Shown piece after piece: positions 18,159-28,227 of a stretch of DNA of 64,000 nucleotides. The DNA lies in NCBI RefSeq assembly GCF_014646355.1, contig NZ_BMNH01000034.1, forward strand, positions 1-64,000, given 5' to 3'. The translations under genes and the position numbers were made by a program. Within the stretch, counting starts at the first letter, position 1. The number at the start of each line of letters is the position of its first letter. Origin of the DNA: Nonomuraea cavernae (lineage in GTDB: Bacteria; Actinomycetota; Actinomycetes; Streptosporangiales; Streptosporangiaceae). The notes beneath the pieces are model-generated. The model worked only from the letters and a program-made list of their open reading frames with translations, made no database searches and was not told where the DNA came from.

Positions 18159-18938
18159 CTACGCGTTCGCCGCCCGCGGCAGGGCGCCGGGGACGGCCGC
18201 GATCAGCCTGCCCGCCCGCCGTACGGCGGGCACGAGGCCCGCGTCGGAGCCGGGCGGGCCGGCGGCGAGCACGGCGTAGGCGATCGTGCCCATGAGCCCC
18301 ACGTCCGACCGGACACCGTCGTCGGTGCCGGTCTTGTTCGCGATCCACGACCCCTCCGGATCGTGCGCGACCAGCCCCGGCACGAGACCGTGATCGGTGT
18401 TGGCCAGCATCCAGCCGCGCAGCCGTGCCCGCCAGCCGCCCCCGGAGGCGATGCGCTCCGCCAGGCCCGACAGCTCCCTGGCGGTGCCCACGGCGAACGT
18501 CGGAGGGTGCCCGGGCCCGCGCGGCTCCCTGATCCGGTCCAGCAACCGGGTGCGCGCCAGGCCCAGCCCGGCCGCCGCCTCGTTCACCCGGTCGAGGCCC
18601 ACCCGGCGCAGCAGCACGTTCGTCGCCGTGTTGTCGCTCACCGACGCCGTGAGCAGGGCCAGGTCGGCCACCGTCCACGTACGCGCCGCCAGGCCCGTCA
18701 GCAGCCCCGACCCGGCGCACAGGTCGTCCTCGCGCACCGCCAGCGGCTCCGCCGGGTCGAGCCGCCCGTCCTCCACGCCCATCGCCATCTCGGCCAGCAG
18801 CAGCAGCTTGCCCACGCTGGCCAGCGGGAGCTCCACATCCTCGTTCAACGCCGCGGCGAACCCGGGACGGCCCGGCACGCGTACGGCCACCGCCAGCGTG
18901 CCCGGACAGTCCGCGGCGATCCTCTTGAAATCGGTCAC
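18159..18938 (-). CDS. Class A beta-lactamase-like serine hydrolase
   Basis: About 259 aa. The class A motifs are in order: SxxK as SVGK (active Ser about residue 40), SDN as SVSDNTATN, an E-containing omega-type region (less clear), and KTG as NKTGTDDG. It lacks an obvious signal peptide from the GTG used here. Upstream in-frame GTG (18947) and TTG (19034) starts are possible, and none has a good ribosome site. Whether it hydrolyses beta-lactams or is a peptidoglycan/other amidase-like relative is undecided. It is divergent from the acyltransferase. Confidence 0.75.
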   Translation of the reverse strand: MTDFKRIAADCPGTLAVAVRVPGRPGFAAALNEDVELPLASVGKLLLLAEMAMGVEDGRLDPAEPLAVREDDLCAGSGLLTGLAARTWTVADLALLTASVSDNTATNVLLRRVGLDRVNEAAAGLGLARTRLLDRIREPRGPGHPPTFAVGTARELSGLAERIASGGGWRARLRGWMLANTDHGLVPGLVAHDPEGSWIANKTGTDDGVRSDVGLMGTIAYAVLAAGPPGSDAGLVPAVRRAGRLIAAVPGALPRAANA

Positions 18939-19053
18939 GGAGCACACGATTTCACGGACCGCACACCGGCCCCCGAACCGCCTCCCACGCGGGAAAACAG
19001 GGAAAGCCGGGGCTGATGGAACCAAAGTGATCAATATGATCGTCTAAAGGAGC

Positions 19054-20172
19054 GTGCATCAACCCAACCGGCCGAGGCATGCTCGCGGGGACGGCCGGCT
19101 GGCCGAACTCGACCTGCTGCGGTTCATCGCCGCGCTGGCCGTGCTCGCCTTCCACTACCTCGTCGCGTACGCCTCCGTGTGGGGCGACCGGCCCGCCGAG
19201 CTCTTTCCCGCCCTCGCCCCGTTCGCCGGGCTGGGCATCCTCGGCGTCGAGCTGTTCTTCGTCATCAGCGGCTTCGTCATCCTGATGAGCGCCTGGGGGC
19301 GCGGAGTCGGCGCGTTCGCCAGGTCCAGGCTGGTCAGGCTCTATCCGGCCTACTGGCTCAGCCTGCTGGCCGTTGCCGGTCTCTACGCGTTCACCGGCGC
19401 CAAGGCGCTCGACCCGAAGCTCTCGGCCGGCGAGTACCTGGTCAACGCCACGATGTTCCAGCGGTTGTTCGGCGTCACCGACGCGGCCGGCGTCTACTGG
19501 TCGCTCTGGGCCGAGCTCCGCTTCTACCTGCTCATGGCGATCCTGGTGATCATCGGCATCACCTTCGGCCGGGTGCTGGCCTTCTGCGGGATCTGGCTGG
19601 TGGCCGCGTTGGGCGCCGAGTTACTCGGCAACGATCTCGTCAACCAGATCGTCATGCCCCGCTACGCCCCCTACTTCGTCGCCGGCATGGCGCTCTACCT
19701 GATCCACAAGCACGGGAGCGCCTGGCTGCCCTGGTTGTACGTGGTCGCCGGCTGGGCCATGTCGCTGCACTCCGCGCTCGAACGCGTGCACGGCCGGATC
19801 AAGGTCGCCGGGTTCAAGAACATGCCGGTCAGCGACGTCAGCGTCATCATCACGATCACGGTCGTCTTCGCCGCGATGGCGCTCGTGGCGCTCGGGGTGC
19901 TCAGGCTCAGGCCGTCCAGGGTGCTCACCGCGCTCGGCGGCACGACCTACCCGTTGTACCTGTTCCACTCCGTGGTCGCGGTGGCCCTCGTCCCGCCGCT
20001 GGTGAGCCGGCTGGATCCGTGGCTGGTCGCCACGATCACCACGCTCGCCGCCGTGCTCCTGTCGTATCTGGTGTACGCCTTCGCCGAACGTCCCGTCCAG
20101 CGCCTGTTCAGACCCCGGGGGCGCGCGGCCCCGGCGCCCGTCGCGCCCAGGGAGCGGGTGCCGTCGGGCTGA
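19054..20172 (+). CDS. Acyltransferase-3 family membrane protein (OafA-like)
   Basis: A 372-aa integral membrane acyltransferase. It has the signature start ELDLLRFIAALAVLAFHYLVA (catalytic-type His in the first helix region) and about ten membrane spans. The middle motif VELFFVISGFVILMS and arginine-rich RLVRLYPAYW are diagnostic. Members O-acetylate or otherwise acylate cell-surface glycans or natural products using cytoplasmic acyl-CoA. The GTG start at 19054 has AAAGGAG unusually close in front of it; no better start was seen. It stands 200 bp upstream of dop with no sign of a functional link. Confidence 0.88.
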   Translation: MHQPNRPRHARGDGRLAELDLLRFIAALAVLAFHYLVAYASVWGDRPAELFPALAPFAGLGILGVELFFVISGFVILMSAWGRGVGAFARSRLVRLYPAYWLSLLAVAGLYAFTGAKALDPKLSAGEYLVNATMFQRLFGVTDAAGVYWSLWAELRFYLLMAILVIIGITFGRVLAFCGIWLVAALGAELLGNDLVNQIVMPRYAPYFVAGMALYLIHKHGSAWLPWLYVVAGWAMSLHSALERVHGRIKVAGFKNMPVSDVSVIITITVVFAAMALVALGVLRLRPSRVLTALGGTTYPLYLFHSVVAVALVPPLVSRLDPWLVATITTLAAVLLSYLVYAFAERPVQRLFRPRGRAAPAPVAPRERVPSG

Positions 20173-20373
20173 GCGGCCGAAGGAACGCCGGGCCGTGGCA
20201 CGGGAGGCGAAACGCCCTGCCCCACGCGTGGACGGCGGTCGCGGGAGGCCCGGCCGTACAGGTTCTGAAGGCGTCGGTGCCATAACTCTGTGACCCTGGG
20301 GCACTGTGAAGGGCATAGGCTCAGGCATATAAACGGCGGATAGAACTGACCCCAGACGAACAGAGGGTGTTGC

Positions 20374-21888
20374 ATGACGGTGCGTCGGGTGATGGGCATC
20401 GAGACCGAGTACGGCATCTCCGTCCCCGGTCAGCCAGGCGCCAATGCGATGGTGACCTCCTCGCAGGTGGTGAACGCCTACCTGGCCGCCTCGGCGGCCC
20501 GCGCCCGCAGGGCGCGGTGGGACTTCGAGGAGGAGAACCCACTGCGCGACGCGCGGGGGTTCGACCTGGCCCGGGAGGTCGCCGATCCCACCCAGCTGAC
20601 GGACGAGGACCTGGGCCTGGCCAACGTCATCCTGACCAACGGCGCCCGCCTCTACGTCGACCACGCCCATCCCGAATACTCCACGCCCGAGTGCACCAAC
20701 CCGCGCGCGGCGGTCATCTGGGACAAGGCGGGCGAGCGGGTCATGTATGACGCCGCCCAGCGGGCCTCGGCCATCCCGTCCAACGCGCCGATCCAGCTGT
20801 ACAAGAACAACACCGACGCCAAGGGCGCCTCCTACGGCTGCCACGAGAACTACCTGATGCGGCGCGCCACCCCGTTCGCCGACATCGTGCGCCACCTGAC
20901 CCCGTTCTTCGTCTCCCGTCAGGTCGTCGTCGGCGCCGGCAAGGTCGGCATCGGCCAGGACTCCCGCGGCGAGGGCTTCCAGATCAGCCAGCGGGCCGAC
21001 TTCTTCGAGGTCGAGGTGGGCCTGGAGACGACGCTCAAGCGGCCGATCATCAACACCCGCGACGAGCCGCACGCCGATCCCGAGAAGTACCGTCGCCTGC
21101 ACGTGATCATCGGCGACGCCAACATGTCGGAGATCTCCACCTATCTGAAGCTCGGCACGACCGCGCTCGTCCTGGCCATGATCGAGGACGGGTTCCTGAC
21201 CCGTGACCTCGCCGTGGAGAATCCCGTCCAGGCGCTGCGCGCGGTCTCTCACGACCCGGCGTGCCGCTATGAGATCCCGATGCGCGACGGCCGCAAGCTG
21301 ACCGCGATCCAGCTGCAGATGGAATACCTGGAGCAGGCCCGTAAATACGTCGAGGAGCGGGGCATCGCCCAGGAAGAGATGAACAAGGACGTCCTTGACC
21401 GCTGGGAGTCCGTCCTCACCCGCCTGGCCGAGGACCCCATGCAGTTGTCCCGCGAGCTCGACTGGGTCGCCAAGCTCGAGCTCCTCGAGGGCTACCGCAC
21501 GCGCGACGACCTGCCCTGGTCGCATCCCCGGCTGCAGCTCGTCGACCTGCAATACTCCGACATCCGGCCCGACCGGGGTCTCTACAACCGCCTGGTGGCC
21601 CGTGGCCGCATGCAGCGCCTGGTCACCGAGGACGAGGTCCAGCGGGCCGTCGAGAGCCCCCCGAACGACACCCGCGCCTACTTCCGCGGCCGCTGCCTGC
21701 GGCAGTACAGCGAGTCGGTCGCCGCGGCCTCCTGGGACTCCGTCATCTTCGACATCCCCGGCCGCGAGTCGCTGCAGCGGGTGCCCACCTTGGAGCCGCT
21801 GCGCGGCACCAAGGCCCATGTCGGCGAGCTGTTCGACCGCTGCCGCACCGCCGCCGACCTCGTCGCGGCGCTGACCGGCGGCGACTGA
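20374..21888 (+). CDS. dop: Pup deamidase/depupylase
   Basis: A 504-aa glutamine-synthetase-like enzyme that removes Pup from substrates and, where Pup ends in Gln, deamidates it. It has the N-terminal IETEYG metal/ATP motif with Glu10 and the catalytic-Asp segment LYVDHAHPEYSTPEC (Asp96). The Dop-specific loop between about residues 42 and 82 (absent from PafA) and KNNTDAKGASYGCHENYL separate it from the ligase. Paralogue of pafA at 30822. Because Pup here ends in Glu, depupylation is its likely main role. GAGGG precedes the ATG. Confidence 0.97.
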   Translation: MTVRRVMGIETEYGISVPGQPGANAMVTSSQVVNAYLAASAARARRARWDFEEENPLRDARGFDLAREVADPTQLTDEDLGLANVILTNGARLYVDHAHPEYSTPECTNPRAAVIWDKAGERVMYDAAQRASAIPSNAPIQLYKNNTDAKGASYGCHENYLMRRATPFADIVRHLTPFFVSRQVVVGAGKVGIGQDSRGEGFQISQRADFFEVEVGLETTLKRPIINTRDEPHADPEKYRRLHVIIGDANMSEISTYLKLGTTALVLAMIEDGFLTRDLAVENPVQALRAVSHDPACRYEIPMRDGRKLTAIQLQMEYLEQARKYVEERGIAQEEMNKDVLDRWESVLTRLAEDPMQLSRELDWVAKLELLEGYRTRDDLPWSHPRLQLVDLQYSDIRPDRGLYNRLVARGRMQRLVTEDEVQRAVESPPNDTRAYFRGRCLRQYSESVAAASWDSVIFDIPGRESLQRVPTLEPLRGTKAHVGELFDRCRTAADLVAALTGGD

Positions 21889-21957
21889 CACACCGCGCCA
21901 CCCGCGTCCCGGCCCACTCCATCAAGGAATCTACATGGTAAAGGCGCCGGGGCCGGA

Positions 21958-22362
21958 TCAGATCAGTCCGATGCCCAGGGTCAGCGTGCCCGCGGCCAGG
22001 CACGCCCCGCCCAGCGTCGTCAGCCAGATCAGCCGGTTCGGCCGGGTGTCCGTCGGCCGGACCACCGACAGGAAGAACCCGAGCGGCATCAGGATCGGCG
22101 CGGCCACGATCAGCAGCCGCACCATGTCCTTCAGGCCGGCGGACAGGTCGGCCTGGTCGACGTACACCATCGCGACCAGGGCGAACAGAACCAGCACGCC
22201 CGCGTGGGCATGACCCGCGCGCCACAGGCCGCGGCGCACCGGGTTGTCCAGATAGCCGGGCGTGTTGCGCATGAGGAACGAGAGCAGTGAGACGCCGCCG
22301 AAGGCGACCGTCGGCACTGTGATGAGCAGCACACCTGCCGTGCTGAGGGATGAAGGGGACAT
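21958..22362 (-). CDS. Four-span membrane protein, unknown function
   Basis: A 134-aa protein with four predicted membrane helices (about residues 8-30, 48-66, 80-100, 112-132). A short loop carries RRGLWRAGHAHAGVL, a His-rich pattern that recalls small heme- or metal-related membrane proteins, but I cannot name the family. GGAGGT sits 5 bases before the ATG. The promoter has a near-consensus -35/-10 with a palindromic operator in its spacer, so it is a regulated gene. It lies between dop and pup on the opposite strand. Confidence 0.75.
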   Translation of the reverse strand: MSPSSLSTAGVLLITVPTVAFGGVSLLSFLMRNTPGYLDNPVRRGLWRAGHAHAGVLVLFALVAMVYVDQADLSAGLKDMVRLLIVAAPILMPLGFFLSVVRPTDTRPNRLIWLTTLGGACLAAGTLTLGIGLI

Positions 22363-22388
22363 CGTGGACCTCCGATGGGAACGTGGAT

Positions 22389-22419
22389 CCAGTATTAGAT
22401 AGGAGTGCTATCTAGTCAA
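22389..22419 (-). promoter_or_regulatory. SigA-type promoter of the membrane-protein gene
   Basis: On the minus strand TTGACT is followed, 16 bases later, by TAATAC. This is the most consensus-like promoter in the window. The palindrome described next fills its spacer. Confidence 0.6.
22396..22414. promoter_or_regulatory. Palindromic operator in a promoter spacer
   Basis: TAGATAG (22396-22402), GAGTG, CTATCTA (22408-22414) form a perfect 7-bp inverted repeat with a 5-base spacer. It overlaps the -35/-10 interval of the minus-strand promoter, the classic position for a dimeric TetR-, MarR- or PadR-type repressor. No such regulator is encoded adjacent. Confidence 0.65.
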
Positions 22420-22474
22420 CCCGGCAAGATCGCCGGGCGATCGACGCGCATTGTGGTCCGGTTCGGGGAAGATA

Positions 22475-22495
22475 TGGGGGAGAGGGAGTCCCCCA
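22475..22495 (+). promoter_or_regulatory. Hairpin in the pup leader
   Basis: TGGGGGA (22475-22481) and TCCCCCA (22489-22495) pair over 7 bp with a 7-base loop, ending 4 bases before the GGAGG ribosome site of pup. It could modulate pup translation or stability. Confidence 0.4.
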
Positions 22496-22510
22496 CCATG
22501 GAGGTAGGAC

Positions 22511-22720
22511 ATGGCCAGCAAGGACACCGGCGGGCAGAAGCAGACCGGCCGGCGCGAGTCCGAGGTCGAGGAGACCGAGGCCTCGGCGGCACCCGATGTG
22601 CAGGAGCGCCAGGAGAAGCTCACCGACGACGTGGACGCGATCCTGGACGAGATCGACGAGGTTCTCGAAGAGAACGCTGAGGAGTTCGTGCGCTCGTACG
22701 TGCAGAAGGGCGGAGAGTAA
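22511..22720 (+). CDS. pup: Prokaryotic ubiquitin-like protein Pup
   Basis: A 69-aa, largely disordered, acidic protein modifier. The C-terminal half carries the helix-forming ARC-binding region (VDAILDEIDEVLEENAEEFV) and ends KGGE. PafA ligates the gamma-carboxylate of this C-terminal Glu to substrate lysines. The last codon is GAG, so the protein is made directly in the ligation-competent form; many relatives end in Gln and need Dop. GGAGG lies 6 bases before the ATG. It is separated from prcBA by 5.5 kb here. Confidence 0.97.
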   Translation: MASKDTGGQKQTGRRESEVEETEASAAPDVQERQEKLTDDVDAILDEIDEVLEENAEEFVRSYVQKGGE

Positions 22721-22809
22721 CCGGCAGGCGCGAGAGAGCCTACAGGGAGACCTCGTTCGAGGACTGCGAGGGCGCCGAGGGCGTCCGATGAGGAGGCGCG
22801 CTCGGCGTT

Positions 22810-23868
22810 CTACGGGAGGGCCGTGCGGCTCTGATCCGGCATCGCGTAGTCGACCGCCACGCCGAGCAGGCGGACGGGGCGATCGAGATCGAAGCGGCCG
22901 AGCACGGCCAGCGCGGCGCGGGTCAGCTCCGCCGCGTCGGTGGTCGGCACGGGGAGTGTGGACTGCCGGGTACGCGTGAGGAAGGGCGCGAACCGTACCT
23001 TGACCGCGACCCTGACGATCACCCGGTTCCCGGCGGCGGCGTCGGCGGCGACCCGCCCGGCCAGTGCCGCGACGTGGGCGGCGATCTCCGTGCCGTCGGT
23101 GAGGTCCGCGGCGAAGGTGGTCTCGCGGCTGTGGCCGCGCGGCACCCACGGGGTGGTGACGATCTCCGCTTCGCCCTTGCCCAGCGCGAGCCAGTGATAC
23201 CAGGGTCCATTGGTGGGGCCGAAGTGACGCGCGAGCTCGGCGGGGTCGGCGGCGGCCAGCTCGGCGACCGTGCGCAGGCCGAGACCGGCGAGCCTCCTGG
23301 AGATTTTCGCCCCGATGCCCCAGAGGGCGTCGGTGGGGCGCCGGTACATGACCTCAGCCCAGTTCTCGCCCGTGAGCCGGAAGACTCCGGCCGGTTTGGC
23401 CAACCCGGACGCCAGCTTGGCCTGATGTTTGTTGTCGCCGATGCCCACCGAGCACGACAGCCCGGTCTCGGCGAGCACCGCCCGCCGGATGGCGGCGGCG
23501 AGTGCCTCGGGGTCGTCGGTGCGGGCGCCGACGAACGCCTCGTCCCATCCCCAGACCTCTACCTCCGCCGGGAACGCGCGCAACGTGGCCATGACGCGCT
23601 CCGAGGCCGCCTCGTAGGCGGGCGGGTCGGTGGGCAGGAAGACGGCGTCGGGGCACAGCCTGAGCGCCGTCCGCAACGGCATCCCGGAGCGCACCCCGTG
23701 GGCACGGGCCTCGTAGGTGGCGGTGGCGGCCACGGTGCGCGGCCGCGTGGGATCACCCGAGCCGCCCACGACGACGGGCCTGCCACGCAGCTCGGGACGG
23801 CGCAGGAGCTCGACCGCGGCGATGAACTGGTCGAGGTCCACGTGCAGGATCCAGTCCCTGGTGGACAT
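22810..23868 (-). CDS. dinB2: Y-family DNA polymerase, DinB2-like
   Basis: A 352-aa translesion polymerase. Metal-binding residues are Asp11 in HVDLDQFIAAVE and Asp109-Glu110 in VWGWDEAF. Palm, fingers, thumb (helix-hairpin-helix DALWGIGAKISRRLAGLGL, about 185-205) and little finger are all present. The length fits the short DinB2/DinP branch that lacks a clamp-binding tail. The steric-gate position (Phe13 in E. coli Pol IV) is Ile16 here. Mycobacterium smegmatis DinB2 has Leu14 at this site and readily uses ribonucleotides. Monocistronic, tail to tail with pup. Confidence 0.92.
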   Translation of the reverse strand: MSTRDWILHVDLDQFIAAVELLRRPELRGRPVVVGGSGDPTRPRTVAATATYEARAHGVRSGMPLRTALRLCPDAVFLPTDPPAYEAASERVMATLRAFPAEVEVWGWDEAFVGARTDDPEALAAAIRRAVLAETGLSCSVGIGDNKHQAKLASGLAKPAGVFRLTGENWAEVMYRRPTDALWGIGAKISRRLAGLGLRTVAELAAADPAELARHFGPTNGPWYHWLALGKGEAEIVTTPWVPRGHSRETTFAADLTDGTEIAAHVAALAGRVAADAAAGNRVIVRVAVKVRFAPFLTRTRQSTLPVPTTDAAELTRAALAVLGRFDLDRPVRLLGVAVDYAMPDQSRTALP

Positions 23869-23884
23869 GACGTCCAGTATGCCG

Positions 23885-24927
<1,043 letters not shown>

Positions 24928-24931
<4 letters not shown>

Positions 24932-25746
24932 CGCTTGATCCCTCCGTGGAAGCGGAAACCGTAACGCTGCGAGACGAACAGGTACATGGCCACCACCGGC
25001 AGCGAGTAGAGCAGCGAGAAGGTGGAGATGAGGTCGAGCTTGGGCGCGCCGCCCTCGGTGTAGAGGGTGTAGAGGATGACCGAGCCGGGCGCCTTGTCCG
25101 GGTCGCGCAACAGGATGAACTGGAACAGGAACCCGCCCCACACGCTGGCCAGCGCCCACACGGCGATGGTGGCCAGGCCCGGCCGCACCAGCGGCATCAC
25201 GATGTGCCGCAGGATCTGCAGCGAGGAGGCGCCGAAGACCCGGGCCGACTCCTCGTACGAGGTCGGCGTCTCGTCCATGAAGTCCTTCAGAATGAAGATC
25301 GCCGCGGGCAGCAGGCCGCCGGAGACGACGAGGATGACGCCGAGGTGGGTGTCGATCAGGGCGAGCCGGGTGGCCAGCTCGAAGATGGGCACCATGGCCG
25401 CGGTGCCGGTGACCACCGATGACAGCAGCAGGAGCAGGTAGAGCAGCACGTCGCGGCCGGGCACCCGGACCCGCGAGAGCGCGTAGGCGGCCAGCGCGGC
25501 CAGCACGACGACCAGCGCCGCCGCGCCGCCGCCCTGGATGAGCGAGTTGCGGATCGAGCCCAGCGCGTACGGGTTGTCGAGGATGACGGCGAAGTTGTTC
25601 AGCGTGAACTCGGGGACGGACGTGGTGATCGCGGGGCTGTCGTCGAACGGCGCGCTGGCCAGCCAGAGCATCGGCAGCGCGAAGAAGGCGAGCACGACCG
25701 CGAGGAACACGGTGGACACCAGCCGTCCGACGGTGTGCCTGATCAT
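24928..25746 (-). CDS. ABC transporter permease, MalG-like
   Basis: A 272-aa permease with six membrane helices. The cytoplasmic coupling loop EESARVFGASSLQILRHIVMPLVRPGL is the MalG/UgpE-type EAA motif, near residues 170-196. The ATG at 25746 overlaps the stop of the preceding permease (ATGA), and GGAGGT lies a few bases upstream. It forms the membrane channel with the MalF-like permease. Confidence 0.92.
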
Positions 25747-26654
25747 GCTGGGGGACCTCCCGTCAGCGCGGCCTCCCGCCTGCGCCGGTCCCGCAGCAAC
25801 CGCAGGTACACCAGGGCGAAGGCCAGGTTGATCAGCAGGATGAGGAAGGAGACGGCGGCGCCCGCCCCGAGCTCCCCGCCCCGCAGCGCCACGTTGTAGA
25901 CGTAGATCGGCAGGATCTCCGAGCGTCCCTCCGGCCCGCCGCCCGTCAGCACGAACGGGGTGAAGTCGTTGAACGTCCACAGGCTGATGAGCAGCAGGTT
26001 GGTCAGGACGTGCCGTCTGATGAGCGGCAGGACGACGTCACGGAGCTGCTGGAAGACGCTCGCCCCGGCCAGCCGGGCGGTCTCGAGGTGGGAGGGCGGC
26101 ACGTTCTCCAGGGCGGCCGAGTAGAGCATCATCGAGAAGGCGGTGCCGCGCCAGACGTTGAAGACGATGATCGACAGCAGCGGGTGGTCGAGCAGCCAGG
26201 CGAACCCCGGGGTGTTCAGAAGCGCGTTGAGGGTGCCGTCGTCGCGGTCGAGCAGCGCGAACCAGAGAAACCCGACGACGGTGCTGGGCAGGATCCACGA
26301 CAGCAGCACGACGCCCTCGACGAGCCGCCGCAGCCGGCCGGTGCGCGTCCGCAGCACCCAGGCCAGCGCGAACCCGAGCACGGCCTGGCCGAGGACGGCC
26401 GAGCCGCCGACGTAGCCGACGGTCAGCCAGAGCGAGCCGAGAAACCGCGGGTCCCGCAGCGCGTCGGTGTAGTTGTCCAGGCCGACGACCTGCGGGTTGG
26501 CCGCCGCCAGGCCGGTCAGCCGGTAGTCGGTGAGCCCGAGGTAGATCGTCCAGAGCGCGGGGAAGACGAGGAAGACACCGATCAGGACGAGCGCGGGCAG
26601 GACGAATCCGACCGCCCTGCCCCTGCCCAGTCCCGCGGCGTCAACCGCTGACAT
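25743..26654 (-). CDS. ABC transporter permease, MalF-like
   Basis: About 303 aa with six predicted membrane helices. The coupling loop LETARLAGASVFQQLRDVVLPLIRRHV lies near residues 190-216. The start used (ATG 26654) overlaps the end of the binding-protein gene by 14 bases; an ATG four codons further upstream is also possible. Substrate is most likely a sugar or glycerol-phosphate-type compound by family, but there is no adjacent catabolic enzyme or LacI regulator to specify it. Confidence 0.9.
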   Translation of the reverse strand: MSAVDAAGLGRGRAVGFVLPALVLIGVFLVFPALWTIYLGLTDYRLTGLAAANPQVVGLDNYTDALRDPRFLGSLWLTVGYVGGSAVLGQAVLGFALAWVLRTRTGRLRRLVEGVVLLSWILPSTVVGFLWFALLDRDDGTLNALLNTPGFAWLLDHPLLSIIVFNVWRGTAFSMMLYSAALENVPPSHLETARLAGASVFQQLRDVVLPLIRRHVLTNLLLISLWTFNDFTPFVLTGGGPEGRSEILPIYVYNVALRGGELGAGAAVSFLILLINLAFALVYLRLLRDRRRREAALTGGPPA

Positions 26655-28008
26655 TGGCCGCGCCACCGACCAGTCCCTCCAGCTTGGTCCGGTAGGCGGC
26701 GGCGGCCTCCTCGGCGCTCTTGCCGCTGATCACGTCGGCGGTGGCCTCCTGCAGGATGACGGAGACCTGCGGGTAGACGGCGACGCCCGGCCGGTAGGCG
26801 GTGACGGGCAGCACCTCGTCGGCGACGAACTTCAGCATCGGGTCGCCGGTGAGCACCTCGTCGTTGACGTCGCCGCGGGAGCTGATCCGCGCCTGCCCGG
26901 CCAGCTGCGCCTTGGTGGCGGCCGCTCCGTGGATGAAGGCGAGCAGCTCCCAGGCAGCCTTCGGGTTCTTGGAGAACGGGTTGAGCACGCGCACCGCGCC
27001 GCCCGACATGCTGACGTGGTCCTGGCCCCGGATGCCGGCACCGGGCCGGATGGCGGGGATCTTGGCGTAGCCGACGGCGGTGTCGCGGTCCTTCATGGCG
27101 GCGACCCCGGCCTCGGGCTCGACCACGGACCGCCAGAAGTAGTCGCTCTCGGCCAGGATGGCGATCCTGCCCGCGGCGAACTGGGCGAACGACTTGTCGC
27201 GGCCCTTGGCCTCCTGCTGCAACCTGGGGTCGCCCAGCCCGCTGCCGCCGTAGATCTGCCGGTAGAAGCCGAGCACGTCCTTCATGGCCTGGGAGGCGCC
27301 GGTCCACCTGCCGTCGCTGTAGATCTCGGCGCCCGCGCCGGCCAGCAGCGGCAGCACGCCCTGCATGGTCGTCGCCTCGCCCATGGCGGTGCCGGCGTTG
27401 ATCTGGATGGGCGTGGGGACTCCGGCGGCCTTGAGCCTGGTCCCGGCGTCGATGATCTCCTGCCAGCTCGCGGGCCGCCACGGGTCCGGCAGGCCGGCCT
27501 TCTTGAACAGCGTCCGGTTGTAGAACAGCACGCGGCCGTCGGTGCCCTGCGGCAGCCCGTACTTCTTGCCGTCGAAGATGCCGAGCCCCTGCACGGCCTG
27601 CGGGATCTGCGACCAGCCCTCCCACGTGTCGACGGCGGCGCCGCCGACCTCGGCGAGCGGCTTGATGTAGCCGGCCTGGGCGAACTCACCCACCCAGATG
27701 CCGTCCACGTCGATGACGTCGGCGCCGGTCCTCGACTTGAGGTCGAGCGCGATCTTCGTCTTGTACTGCTCGTCGTCCACGCCGCTCGGCTGGAACAGCA
27801 CCTTGACGCCCGGGTGGGTCTTCTCGAACTCCGGGATCACCCACTGCTTGATCCAGTCGGCGGAGTCGGAGTTCTTGCCGCCCGAGATCGAGTTGGCGGC
27901 GATGGTGAGGGTGACGCTCTCCCCTCCGGACGGAGTTCCGGTGCCGCAGGAGCTGAGCGCCAGGATGGTCAGTGCCGCGATCACCGCAGGTCGGCTGGGG
28001 AGTCGCAT
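26641..28008 (-). CDS. Extracellular solute-binding lipoprotein (family 1)
   Basis: A 455-aa binding protein for the CUT1-type transporter. A short signal peptide ends in LSSC with lipid-attachment Cys21. The body has the family-1 pattern WIKQWVIPEFEKTHPGVKVLFQ and YGLPQGTDGRVLFYNRTLFKKAGL. AGGAGG sits 5-6 bases before the ATG at 28008, so a further upstream ATG at 28056 was rejected. It is the first gene of the operon. The 219-bp gap to prcB contains its promoter, which I could not pinpoint. Confidence 0.92.
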   Translation of the reverse strand: MRLPSRPAVIAALTILALSSCGTGTPSGGESVTLTIAANSISGGKNSDSADWIKQWVIPEFEKTHPGVKVLFQPSGVDDEQYKTKIALDLKSRTGADVIDVDGIWVGEFAQAGYIKPLAEVGGAAVDTWEGWSQIPQAVQGLGIFDGKKYGLPQGTDGRVLFYNRTLFKKAGLPDPWRPASWQEIIDAGTRLKAAGVPTPIQINAGTAMGEATTMQGVLPLLAGAGAEIYSDGRWTGASQAMKDVLGFYRQIYGGSGLGDPRLQQEAKGRDKSFAQFAAGRIAILAESDYFWRSVVEPEAGVAAMKDRDTAVGYAKIPAIRPGAGIRGQDHVSMSGGAVRVLNPFSKNPKAAWELLAFIHGAAATKAQLAGQARISSRGDVNDEVLTGDPMLKFVADEVLPVTAYRPGVAVYPQVSVILQEATADVISGKSAEEAAAAYRTKLEGLVGGAANVSG

Positions 28009-28227
28009 GTCGGCCTCCTGTTCAGGACGTGCAGACATACCGACAATCGCACGCACCCCGGCGGCCGTAAAGAAACGATCTGAACACGGACCGGGAGCGT
28101 GAACCCGGTGTCGCGTGGGGGTGGAGCCCTCCCAAGGGGTTCGCCGTGAGCTGATCGTGGGAAGTGCAGACAGCGACGCAACATGAGTAGGGTCGCCCTA
28201 GGAACACTGACCTTTGGAGGGAGTCGC

